NCBI RefSeq assembly: GCF_019203965.1
Contig: NZ_CP076448.1
Span: 496,001 to 560,000 of the forward strand
Direction of reading: 5' to 3'
From: Elioraea tepida
Lineage (GTDB): Bacteria > Pseudomonadota > Alphaproteobacteria > Acetobacterales > Acetobacteraceae
DNA length: 64,000 bases
Shown: one piece after another, positions 52,808 through 62,045 of the stretch
Position numbering within the stretch: position 1 is the stretch's first letter
Layout: every line of letters starts with the position of its first letter
The notes under the pieces: model-generated
Told to the model about the DNA's origin: nothing
What the model saw: only the letters and a program-made list of their open reading frames with translations
The model's database searches: none
Position numbers and translations under genes: made by a program

Positions 52808-53824
52808 TTAGGGCCAGAACTCGGCAAGCGCCTCCGCCGCGGTGGCGTTGCCGGCAGCGGCGGCCGCTTTAAGATACGTCCGCAAAGCCTCGCGCAGGGG
52901 CAACACCTGCGTGTCCCCTGCCTCCGCGGCGCGTCGGTAGTAGAGGGCCGCCTGGCGTAGGTCGGGCGCGGTGAAGGGCCGGCCGGGCTGGAAGCCGTTC
53001 GGGTCGTAGAGCCGGCCGAGAGCCGTGTAGGCAGCGGCGACGCCGCGATCGGCCGCCTCCTCGAACAGGACCAGCGCGTCGTCATGCCGCCCCGCCGCCT
53101 GGCGTCGCAGTGCGACAGCGAGGATTCCCTCCGCGCTCGGGGCTCGCGCGACCACCTCCGGCAGGGAAAGCCCATCGGTTCCCTCCGGCCAGGGGGGAGG
53201 AGGTGGTGGGGTGGGCGTTGCCGCCGGAAGCGAGGCGAGCGGCGCCGGCTCGTCGCCGGAAAGCCACCACAAGGCCGCCCCGGCAGCGCCGGCCACCACC
53301 ACGGCGGCGAGCGCGGCCGGAACGAGCGGGACGCGCCGCCGGCGCGCCGGGGGCTGGACGGGCGGCGGAGGTGGAAGGCTTGAGGGCATGACCGTCGCGT
53401 CGTCGCCGCCCGGGGGTGGGGCCGTCGCGGCGGGACCTCGCGCTGTGTCCGCCGCGCTGCGCCCGGCCACGGCGAGCGCACGCGTGTCGTCGCCCGCGTC
53501 ATAGACGGGGATGTCGGCAGGCCAGAACAGCGGCAGGTCGCGCCCGAGCGCCGGCAGCCTCAGGGTGAGCGGCCCAGGCTCGATGTGCCGCACGAGAGCG
53601 GGCCCGAGGATGATCACCGGCGCCCCGCCTTCGCTCTCCACCGCCGCCGGCTCGAGCACCGCCTCGCCGAGCTGCCAGCCGCGCGGGCCGAGATGGGCCG
53701 CCGGATAGCCCTCGCGCATCAGCCCAAAGCGCAGATCTGCCCCCTCCGCAACGCCGCGAAGCACGATCCGCGCGTGCCCGAGCGGGCGTGACGGGTCTGC
53801 CTCGGCACGAAGCGGTGGCGGCAT
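52808..53824 (-). CDS. Single-pass protein with Sel1/TPR-like C-terminal repeats
   Basis: A 338-aa protein. Residues 1-105 look like a beta-rich cytoplasmic domain (IVLRGVAEGADLRFGL, PVIILGPALVRHIEPG); a proline-rich linker (135-160) precedes an Arg-rich stop and one membrane helix (166-188). After a second Pro-rich spacer, two or three Sel1/TPR-like helical pairs follow (about 232-335: ALVLFEEAADRGVAAAYTALG, AALYYRRAAEAGDTQ). The topology mirrors the SrfA-like proteins: small soluble domain inside, different module outside. It sits 7 bp after the SrfC gene and 14 bp before the von Willebrand A gene. Confidence 0.78.
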   Translation of the reverse strand: MPPPLRAEADPSRPLGHARIVLRGVAEGADLRFGLMREGYPAAHLGPRGWQLGEAVLEPAAVESEGGAPVIILGPALVRHIEPGPLTLRLPALGRDLPLFWPADIPVYDAGDDTRALAVAGRSAADTARGPAATAPPPGGDDATVMPSSLPPPPPVQPPARRRRVPLVPAALAAVVVAGAAGAALWWLSGDEPAPLASLPAATPTPPPPPPWPEGTDGLSLPEVVARAPSAEGILAVALRRQAAGRHDDALVLFEEAADRGVAAAYTALGRLYDPNGFQPGRPFTAPDLRQAALYYRRAAEAGDTQVLPLREALRTYLKAAAAAGNATAAEALAEFWP

Positions 53825-53830
53825 GGCGTC

Positions 53831-56488
53831 TCAGGCGGCGGCGCGCAGCGTGCCGAGGATGCGCCCGAGGCGCGCGTTCGCCTCCGCGTTCACCTGGCCG
53901 CCGAAGGCGTGATCGACGTTGAGGTCGATCAGCTTCGCGAAGGCGGTGATCCAGTCCACGGTGAACGTGGCCTCGAAGGGAAGCGGGGTGGGGCCGAGGG
54001 CGGGGATGTCCTCGGCCGCCTCGCGGGCGGCGAACACCGCCCGCCCGTCGCGCGGAACCTTCGGCCGCTCCGCCTCTGGCACGCGGTCGAAACCGAGGAA
54101 GGCGACATGGTCGTTGATCATGCGCTCGGCCACCATCACCGGCCGGATCAGGCTGTCGGAGAGCCGCTCGTGGAAGCCCGCCAGCGAGCGCACGCGGCGC
54201 GCGATCTCCTCGCGCAGGCCGCGCGTCGAGGCTCCGGCCTCGATCTGTGTGGCGATGAACACCGCCGCATCGCGCGGCAGGCGCAGGAACCCTAGCGTCG
54301 CCTCGTCGGCAGCGAAGGCGGCGAGCCGCTCGCCCCAGGTCTCGAGCGCCGCCTCGGCCAGGCGGTCGGCCATGTCGGTGGCGCGCGCGGCCGGTGCGGG
54401 GGTCGCGTCCTCACCAAACAGGCTCGCGAGCTCTGAGGCGAGAGCGTCTTCGGCGACGGCGGCGCCGACAATCGCGGGTTTCGCCGCCTCCTCCGGCGCG
54501 GCAAGAAGCAGGCGCCTGAACGCCGCCTCGAGCGCCTCCGCCTCCACCATCATCGCCTTCAGCATCAGGCCGAAGCGCTGTGCGGCCGCTGCGGCGGCCA
54601 TCGCGCGGGCGGCCTGTGCGCCTTCTGCGCGGCGCTTCTTCCGTTCCGCCTCGCGATCGTCACTGACGTGGAACGGATCGAGCCTTTGTGCCATCGTGCG
54701 GGCGAGCGCGGCAAGGCGCGCCGCCACCTGGCCGCGCTTGAGCGCAGGGTTGCACACGGGCGCGAGCCGCTCAGCAAGGTAGCTCACGCCGCCGTCGTTC
54801 AGCCGCATCGCCTCGTCCCAGGCGCGGGCCGGGTCGGCGAAGTGCCGCTTCACCGCCTCGGTGTTGACGAACTCCTCGCGCAGCCGCGCCACGCGATCGG
54901 GTTCGCGCACGCCGATCTCTCGCCGGGCGGCGTCGTAGTCGAGCAGGCCCTTGTTGATGAAGTTCGGGTTGCGCAGCCAGAACGTGTTGTCGAACGGGCG
55001 CCCGGGCGTCCATTCGAGCGGCCATTGATGGTCGAGCGCGAGGTAGCGGGTGATGCTCGCCTGGATCCGCGCCGTCCAGCGGTTCATCCCCTCGCCCGTG
55101 CCGACGTCCGACTTGCCCTGCGCCTCCTCGAACTCGGCGTCGAACTTGGTCAGAACGAGAAACAGGGCGGTCGGCTGCCGGGCCCGCTCCTCTGCCGTGG
55201 CGCCGTGCGTGGCATCGACCCACTCGCGCACCATGTTCGGCAGCGTGCGCACGTCCTGGTTGGAGGGCCCGATGCAGAGCAGCATCGCGGTGAGCTCCTG
55301 GTCGGCGACGTAGCGCTGGTAGAGATAGGCGACCTTGCCGCGCAGATAGAGGGGGGCGAGCTTCGCCGGGTCCCTCAGGTAGCCCTCCGGATCGCTCAGC
55401 ACTTCGCGTGAGCGGGCGCCCGGGAAGTCGAGCAGGTCGGTCGAGGCCATGAAATCCCACGGGAGTTCGGCGAGCGTCAGCCGCAGCTCGGCGATCAGCG
55501 CGGTGACGACGGCGCGCGGCAGCGTCGCCGTCCGTCCCGAACGGGTGGTGACGGGAAGCGGGTTGCCGGGATCGGGGGCGGCGAGTGTGTCCAGCGTATC
55601 GACGTTGATCACGCTGATCTCGCGCGGCAGGAGTGCGGCGAGCGGCAAGAAGGCCTCGTCGGGGTCGCCCAAGCACTCGAGCGCCTCGGTCAGGCGCCGA
55701 GCGGTGGCGGTGAAGGCGGGAAGCAGGTTCCACAAAGGCGCGAACAGCTCCGCCCGGTCGGCCACCGACAAGAGCGGCGCAAGCTCAGCCGCCTCGCGCC
55801 AATAGGCGCCACCGAGGGTGAGGATCACCGGGTGGCCCCGGAAATAGCGCTCGAAATACTCCTGAAGATCGTAGACGAGGTCCTCGTCGAGGCCCTTCGC
55901 CGGGGCGGAGCGCGCGCGCGCGGCGAGCCCCGAGAGGTGCTTCGCCAGAGCCTCGGGCGCGAGCGGGGTGATGGAGTCGCGGTTGAAGTCCTCGAGGAAG
56001 GAATTGCCGAGGATCTTCACCACGTCCGTCTGCGTCAGCATCCGCACCGTGACCGGGGCGCCGGGAAGCCCGGGCGTGGGGCGCATGGTGAACCGGGTCA
56101 CGAGGCCGGTCGCCTCCTTGCCGCCTTCCGGGTTGATCCTGCGCACGAAGTCGACCGTCTCGGCCCCGAACACGGCGGTGACCGGGTTGGTGCCCTTCCG
56201 CGCCAGAGCCGAGATCAGGTAGCTCTTCCCGGCCTGGGAGGGGCCGAACACCGAGACGCACATCGGCCGCTGCGCGGCGGCGGCGAGCTTGCGCGCGGCA
56301 AGCCCGAAGCGTCGGAAGTCGCGCGCAAGCGCCGGCGCCGCTTCGCGGACCACCGCGCCGTTCTCGGCGATCCAGCCGAGCGCCTCGGCGGCCGCCTCGG
56401 CGACGGAGGCGCAGCGCGCGGCAAGCGTCGCGTCCTCTGGTGCGAGGCCCGCTGCGATGCCGGCGGCGGTGTCCGTCCCTGGGCTCAT
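53831..56488 (-). CDS. srfC: SrfC-family protein, dynamin-like GTPase features
   Basis: An 885-aa cytoplasmic protein matching the 'putative virulence factor SrfC' family in size and in linkage to SrfB. It has a P-loop GPSQAGKS (82-89), a G3-like DLLDFPGA (351-358) and a G4-like TKFD (447-450), together a large-GTPase (dynamin-like) set with a long insert between G1 and G3. The C-terminal half is helical. The G1-G3 gap of about 260 residues is unusually long. ATG 56488 has GGGAGA upstream and is 10 bp from the SrfB stop. Nucleotide hydrolysis is inferred, not shown. Confidence 0.88.
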   Translation of the reverse strand: MSPGTDTAAGIAAGLAPEDATLAARCASVAEAAAEALGWIAENGAVVREAAPALARDFRRFGLAARKLAAAAQRPMCVSVFGPSQAGKSYLISALARKGTNPVTAVFGAETVDFVRRINPEGGKEATGLVTRFTMRPTPGLPGAPVTVRMLTQTDVVKILGNSFLEDFNRDSITPLAPEALAKHLSGLAARARSAPAKGLDEDLVYDLQEYFERYFRGHPVILTLGGAYWREAAELAPLLSVADRAELFAPLWNLLPAFTATARRLTEALECLGDPDEAFLPLAALLPREISVINVDTLDTLAAPDPGNPLPVTTRSGRTATLPRAVVTALIAELRLTLAELPWDFMASTDLLDFPGARSREVLSDPEGYLRDPAKLAPLYLRGKVAYLYQRYVADQELTAMLLCIGPSNQDVRTLPNMVREWVDATHGATAEERARQPTALFLVLTKFDAEFEEAQGKSDVGTGEGMNRWTARIQASITRYLALDHQWPLEWTPGRPFDNTFWLRNPNFINKGLLDYDAARREIGVREPDRVARLREEFVNTEAVKRHFADPARAWDEAMRLNDGGVSYLAERLAPVCNPALKRGQVAARLAALARTMAQRLDPFHVSDDREAERKKRRAEGAQAARAMAAAAAAQRFGLMLKAMMVEAEALEAAFRRLLLAAPEEAAKPAIVGAAVAEDALASELASLFGEDATPAPAARATDMADRLAEAALETWGERLAAFAADEATLGFLRLPRDAAVFIATQIEAGASTRGLREEIARRVRSLAGFHERLSDSLIRPVMVAERMINDHVAFLGFDRVPEAERPKVPRDGRAVFAAREAAEDIPALGPTPLPFEATFTVDWITAFAKLIDLNVDHAFGGQVNAEANARLGRILGTLRAAA

Positions 56489-56498
56489 TGTCTCCCGT

Positions 56499-59400
56499 TC
56501 ATGGCACGGTCAGTGCCCCGGTGTCGCGCCAGTAGCCGGCCTCCTCCTCGAGAGTCTGAAGCCTCAGCGTCACCTCGCTCGTGCGCAGGTTGTCACCCTC
56601 CGCATCGACCACCTCGGTGACGCGGAACTCCTCACGCCTGAGTTCGGCGTCCGGTGCGTCGGGGTCGATGTCCGACCGCTCGATCGTGACGGTGAGCGGA
56701 AGCGCGAGGCGGCGGACGGAAGCGGGGTTGGCGAACTCGATCCGGTAGAGGCGGGTCGCTGTCCATCGCTCAAGGTCGAGCTGGCGGAAGCCGAGGAAGG
56801 CCGGCGCGGCGAAGGGGATCCTGAACGACACCCCCTGCCCCTGCGGCCGCGCGGCGAGGTCGGGCTCGCGCAAGAGCACGTTCGCGTCGCGGATCTGTCC
56901 AGTCTGGTCCATCAGCCCGAAGAAGCGCGCGGTCGAGGCCATGGCAAGGCGCGAGGAGCGGAGCAGGAAGCCCTCGAGCCGCCCTTCGGCGGTGGCCGAG
57001 ATCATCGCCCCGACCGCCGCGGTCGTCTTCGGGTCGGAGATGTGGCCCGAGGGGTCACGGAACGGGTACCACTGCTCGACCGCGTAGGCGTCCATCGCGA
57101 CGATGCGGTGGGGCGGCACAGGCAGCCTCGAGGTGACCACGTCCTTCACCGCTCGCAGGCGCGACGGGCGGCCGGAGAGCAGAAGCACGTCGACGTCGAA
57201 GGCGTGCACGACCTCGGTGAGCTCGGCGAGAACCGGGCCGAGTGCGGCGACGACGACCGAATCGATCTGCGCCGCGGTGGCGGAGAACACGACCTCGCCG
57301 AAGCGGAACCCCGTCGCACCCCGTGCGGCGGCGAGGTCCTCGAGATGCGCGATTGCGCGCTCCCCGGCCGGAAGCCCGGCAAGCAGTTCGGCGGCCGGCG
57401 CACGCAGCACCTCCCCCCCCTCCCGCCCGCGCAAGCCCTCATAGGCGCGCAAGGAGGCGATGCCGATCGGCTCGAGAACGAGCGCCACGAACTGGCGGGC
57501 GAGGTGGCGCTCCTGCTCGCTCTGCCCGGCACGCGCTCCGGCCAGAAGCTCGCGCAGCATCGCCTTCGGCCCTCTCGTTCCTGCGGCGGCAAGAGCCGCC
57601 TCGAGCTGCGGCAGAAGGATGGTCTGGATGACCGCCTGCAGCACCTCATCGCCGGCGATCCGGAACCCCTCACGGAAGTTCTGCTTCGGCGTGATCGCCT
57701 GGCCCTCGCCCGCGGTGTAGGTCGCGACCATCAGGTCCGTCGTTCCGCCGCCGATGTCGATCGAGGCGATCCGCAACGATGGCCCCGGGCCGTAGCGGGG
57801 GCGGACGCGGCCCTTGAGCTCGAACAGGAGTCTCGGGTCGGAGCGGAGCTTCCAGCGGCATTCGTTGTAGAGCCAGACGAGCTGTGTTGCCGTCGCCTCG
57901 TCGAGGCTTGCGATGATCTCCGGCTTCGACGCGGGCCGCGGCAGGGCCGGATCCGCCCGTTCCTCGCTCCAGCCCATCAGCTTCCAGGCGAGATCGACGG
58001 CGGCGCGGGCACGGTCCTTGAGGATCCTTTGCTCGGCGAGCGGCATCGCCGGCGGCAGGGTGAGCACGAGGCGCCGCAGCCGCCGCGGCACATGCACCGA
58101 GCCTCGGGCGGCGCGGATGTCGGGGGCGTTCATCTGCACCGCCGCCTGCATCAGGATCTCGGCGAGCATGAAGGTGGTGAGCGAGGAGCGCGAGAAGCGC
58201 GCCCGGGAGGCGGCGGGAAGGCGGTGCCCTATCGTCTCGAGAACCTCACCCTCCTCGCTCACATGCTCCATGAACGGCCCGCTCACCGGCGGCTCGGTGG
58301 TCGTGCCGTCGGCGCCTCGGCCGTTGAAGCGCCAGACGAGAGCGGTCGGCCGTGTGTCCCACAGATAGCGCTTCGGGGAGGAGAGCCCCGTCGCACCCTC
58401 GTTGCCGCGCGCATCGGCCGAGAGCCGGACCGCCTCGGGCCCTACGCGAACCGGGCTTGCCCAGTGGAACGCGTTGGCGCGGCCGGAGCGTCGGCTCAGC
58501 GCATCTCGGCCGAAGCTTGCGCGCGCGAACTCAACCCTGCTCTCGAAGGGCTGTTCGTAGACGCGCTCGGGCGCGGAGAGGTCGCGCAGGCGCAGCACAT
58601 AGCCGTTGTTGAAGTCGAGCGGACGGTCGGGGTGGTCCTCGACCACGATGCCGCAGGTTCGGGCATTGCCGATGTCGAGCACGAGATCGACATCGATCGG
58701 CCGGTAGGTGGGGACGAGCCCGGAGGAGGCCATCACCTTCACCCGGGGCATGCTGCCCCACTCGTCGAGGATGGCAAGCAGGGTGAGCATGCGCGCCCAG
58801 TGCTCGGCCCGCCACGTCAGGTCCTCGGGCCTGAGCGGGCGGCCGCCGCGCGCCGCCTGGCGTGCCTCGCGGAAGTTCGCCTCGAGCCACTGGTCGACCC
58901 AGAGCTCCTTGAGGAACCAGGCGTTCTGGGCTCCCTCGACGGCCAGCGCATACTCCGTCTCCTCCGCCGTCGGCGCGAGCGCGACATAGGGCGTGCCACG
59001 CGGCAGGAGGCCGGTGTCGAAGGCGAGTGTGATCGCATGCGTGTTGCCGGCCCGGTCCGGCTCGGGCAGCGGGGCGATCCGAAGCCGTGCCCAGTTGGTC
59101 GGCCCCTCGTCGAGCGCGAGCCCGCCATCGGGGCGCGGGCCCTTGACCTGGAAATAGGGAAGCGGCGTCCAGGTGCCGAGCGCCGGCTCAAGCGCCTGGG
59201 CGCGGCCGATCTGGTAGATCCGGTCCTCTGGCGGTCGCGCCCCGGTCACCGGGTCGAACAGCGTGCCGTCGCGGTCGGCCTCGAGCATGCGCAGGATGAT
59301 CCGCGGCCGCCCGTCCGGCCCGGGCTCCTCGCGCAGCTCCTCCTCCCAGAATGACCGTGTGAGCCGCGGCAGCGCGGCGAGGTCGCAGCGCAGATCGACG

Positions 59401-59561
59401 ATCTGGATGCCGCTCTGCGGCACCAGGCTGACAAGGGGGCGGCTGCGGGAAGGGGGCTCTGGGACGGGCACGGCTCTGGTCCGGGGCGCAAGGCGGCTGC
59501 TGCGGCGCGGCGCCGCCGGTTCATCGCAGAAGATGATGGCGGAAGCGTGCGCCTCAGCCAA
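56499..59561 (-). CDS. srfB: SrfB-family protein, actin/Hsp70-fold ATPase features
   Basis: A 1020-aa protein of the 'virulence factor SrfB' family. It contains the ATPase signatures of the actin/Hsp70/FtsA superfamily: phosphate-1 DVDLVLDIGNARTCG (290-304), phosphate-2 IASIDIGGGTTDLMVATY (598-615) and an adenosine motif DVLLLSGRPSRL (790-801). The first 290 residues are a separate domain. No membrane segment is seen, so it is cytoplasmic. It is the first gene of the minus-strand half of the locus and is divergent from the sensor gene 65 bp away. Role unknown; by fold it may polymerise or act as a switch. Confidence 0.9.
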   Translation of the reverse strand: MAEAHASAIIFCDEPAAPRRSSRLAPRTRAVPVPEPPSRSRPLVSLVPQSGIQIVDLRCDLAALPRLTRSFWEEELREEPGPDGRPRIILRMLEADRDGTLFDPVTGARPPEDRIYQIGRAQALEPALGTWTPLPYFQVKGPRPDGGLALDEGPTNWARLRIAPLPEPDRAGNTHAITLAFDTGLLPRGTPYVALAPTAEETEYALAVEGAQNAWFLKELWVDQWLEANFREARQAARGGRPLRPEDLTWRAEHWARMLTLLAILDEWGSMPRVKVMASSGLVPTYRPIDVDLVLDIGNARTCGIVVEDHPDRPLDFNNGYVLRLRDLSAPERVYEQPFESRVEFARASFGRDALSRRSGRANAFHWASPVRVGPEAVRLSADARGNEGATGLSSPKRYLWDTRPTALVWRFNGRGADGTTTEPPVSGPFMEHVSEEGEVLETIGHRLPAASRARFSRSSLTTFMLAEILMQAAVQMNAPDIRAARGSVHVPRRLRRLVLTLPPAMPLAEQRILKDRARAAVDLAWKLMGWSEERADPALPRPASKPEIIASLDEATATQLVWLYNECRWKLRSDPRLLFELKGRVRPRYGPGPSLRIASIDIGGGTTDLMVATYTAGEGQAITPKQNFREGFRIAGDEVLQAVIQTILLPQLEAALAAAGTRGPKAMLRELLAGARAGQSEQERHLARQFVALVLEPIGIASLRAYEGLRGREGGEVLRAPAAELLAGLPAGERAIAHLEDLAAARGATGFRFGEVVFSATAAQIDSVVVAALGPVLAELTEVVHAFDVDVLLLSGRPSRLRAVKDVVTSRLPVPPHRIVAMDAYAVEQWYPFRDPSGHISDPKTTAAVGAMISATAEGRLEGFLLRSSRLAMASTARFFGLMDQTGQIRDANVLLREPDLAARPQGQGVSFRIPFAAPAFLGFRQLDLERWTATRLYRIEFANPASVRRLALPLTVTIERSDIDPDAPDAELRREEFRVTEVVDAEGDNLRTSEVTLRLQTLEEEAGYWRDTGALTVP

Positions 59562-59626
59562 GCACAGGCGCAGGACGCAGCGCGCGCCCTAGCGCCGTGG
59601 CTGCCGCTCCGGCCAGGATCGTGGCG

Positions 59627-62045
59627 ATGAGCGAGGCCGAGATCGTCCGTCTCGGGGCCGACCCGAGAGAGGAGCGCCGCGCCTCCCGCAGGCAGGCGAT
59701 ACGCGTGGTCGCCCCGATCGGCGCCGCGCTTCTGCTCGTGCTCTCGGTGATCGGCCTTCTTGTTTGCCGCCCACGAGAGCAACCACCGCGGCGCTCTCGC
59801 CCTCTCGGATGAGCTGCTCGAAGGGCCCGAGCGGCGGATCGTGTCGCGCGTCGCCAAGTGGCTCGACCCTGCCGAACGGGCGCTGACGCTCCTGCACACG
59901 ATTCATGCCGATGAGCGGCTCGGGCCCGTCATGCGCGACGATGCCGAGCGGCTCTCGTTGAGCCTGTTGCGCACGGTGCCCTCGATCGCGCTCGTGTCGC
60001 TCGCTTCCCCGAACGGGAATTATCTGTTGCCGCGCCGCAACGCCGAGGGCGGGTTCGACACCAAGACGATCGAGGAGCATCCCGGGCCGCGGCGTGTCAC
60101 CTGGGTGCGGCGTGACCGAAACGACGCCGTCCTCGCCGTCGAGGAGGACCCGTCCGACACGTTCGATCCGCGCACCCGGCCATGGTATCTCGCGGCGGTC
60201 GCAAACCCCGGCGTGGTCTGGACCGAGCCCTACATCTTCTTCACCGATCGCGCGCCGGGGGTGACGGCCGCGGTCGCCTTCCGCCGCGACGGCGAGGTGC
60301 GCGGCGTGTTCGGCGTCGACATCCGGCTCGACGACCTCTCCACCTTCCTCGCGCGGCTCGAGATCGGCCGGACCGGCCGTGCCGTGCTCGTCGACCGGGA
60401 GGGCAGGATCGTCGCCCATTCGGATGCGTCGCGCACGGTGCGCGAGCAGGAGGGCGCGCTGGTCCGCCCGCGGCTTGACGAGCTTGGCGACGCGGTGCTC
60501 GCGCGAGCCTTCGACCTCTGGCGCGTCAACGGCCACGGCCGCTTCACCTTCTCCGTTGCCGGCACCGAGCATATCGCCATCTGGGGGCGGCTCGACGGCG
60601 TGGGCGGCGGCGGCTGGTCGATGCTGATCACCGTTCCCCAAGCGGAGCTCGTCGGCTTCGTCGGGTCGGCGAGCCGGCTCGCCTCCGCCGTCGGCGGCGG
60701 CGTCATCCTGCTCGCCCTCGGGCTTGCCGTCGTGCTCGTCCGGCAGGGTCTACGGGCGGATAGGCTCGAGCGCGCGCTCGAGCTCCGGGCGCGGGCGATG
60801 GCGGCGCAGGCCCAGGCGCTCGCGCGGCTGGGGCGCACGCCTGCGGTGCATGACCCGAGCCGGGACGAGGGGCTCGAGCTTCTCACCGCCACGCTCTGCG
60901 ACACCTTGGGTGCGCGGCGCGCGAGCCTGTGGCGTGCTGCAGGACAGGGTGAGTCCCTGATCTGCGAGGACATCTATGATTCGGCGACCGCGACCCATGC
61001 GCGCGGCCAGAGGCTCAGGCGCGAGGACCACCCGGGCTTCTTCGCCGCTCTCGGCCGCGGTGACGGGTTCGAGGTGGCGGATGCCGCGGCTGACCCGCGC
61101 ACCGCCGAGCTGCGCCCGAGCCTCCTCGACGACACCGGGGCGAAGGCGGTGCTCGTCGTCCCCGCGATGCGCGGCACCAGCCTCGTGGGCGCCCTTGTCG
61201 TCGAGGACCGTGCCTCGGGAACCGTTCCGCTCCCCCACGCCGTCTCCTTCGCGCTTGCGATCGCAGGGATCGCGGTCGCGCGGATGACGGCGGCCGAGGC
61301 GCGGCGGCTCGGCGCGCAGGGCCTCGCCTCCGGTGGCGATCGTCGTGTCGCCGCGAGCGGGGAGACAGAGCGGCCAGCGCTTGCCACCCTGCCGCCCCCC
61401 GCGCGCGGCTTGCGCGGGCTGCCCGAACCGATGGCGGAACGGCTCTCGCCTGAGCTTGCCGCCCGCGCCGGCGCCCGGCAGGGCCTTGCCGCCGAGCTCT
61501 TTCCCGATGTCACCGTGATGGTTCTGCGTCTGACCGATCCGGTCGGGCTTGCCGAACCGGCAGCGCGTTCGGGCGGCCCGGCCGTGCTCGACGCGATCGT
61601 GCGTCTGGTGCAGCAGGCCGCCGAGGAGGCAAACCTCGCCTATCTCCGCATCATGGGCGATTTGGTGATCGCCGCCGACGGGTTCGGCGACCGGTCCGAG
61701 GCGGCGGCGTCGGCGATCCCGCGTTTCGCGCTCGAGGTGACGGAACGCTGTGCGGGGCTCTTCGCCGCGCTTGATCGGGGCAACGCGTTCCAGATCGGGA
61801 TCGATCTCGGAACGGTGAGCGGCAGCGGCGTCGGCGTCGGGAGGGGCGGCCGCGTGTTCAACATCTGGGGCGAGGCGGTGCGTGGTGCCGAGACGATGGC
61901 CGCCTCCGCGCCTGCCGGCGGGGTGCAGGTGACGGAGGCGGTTCAGGCCCGGCTTGGCTCGTCCTTCGTGTTCCGTCCGCGCGGGCGCTTCTGGGTGCCC
62001 GGCGCCGGGGAGCGGGCAACCTTTCTTCTGATCGGCGAGGCATGA
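59627..62045 (+). CDS. Cache-like/GAF/cyclase-like membrane sensor with an apparent frameshift near its first helix
   Basis: A sensor of about 805 aa if one base is skipped near 59756-59764. From ATG 59627 (AGGA upstream) frame 2 gives a helix VVAPIGAALLLVLSVIGLL; frame 3 then continues FAAHESNHRG without a gap. The rest has an extracytoplasmic PDC/Cache-like region (about 46-340) with the DTFDPRTRPWYLAA motif, a second helix (about 355-372), a GAF domain (about 410-555) and a C-terminal class III cyclase-like domain (about 620-800). In the cyclase part, IMGDLVIAADGF keeps one metal aspartate, but the other FADI-type position is VLRL, so it may not make cyclic nucleotide. It overlaps mlaE by 4 bp. 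Confidence 0.8.

Noticed and set aside
50162-53502. Very long frames joining the ABC ATPase, von Willebrand A gene and Sel1-like gene
   Set aside because: Upstream parts are low-complexity out-of-frame readings of neighbours; ribosome sites and overlaps place the starts at 50866 and 52794.
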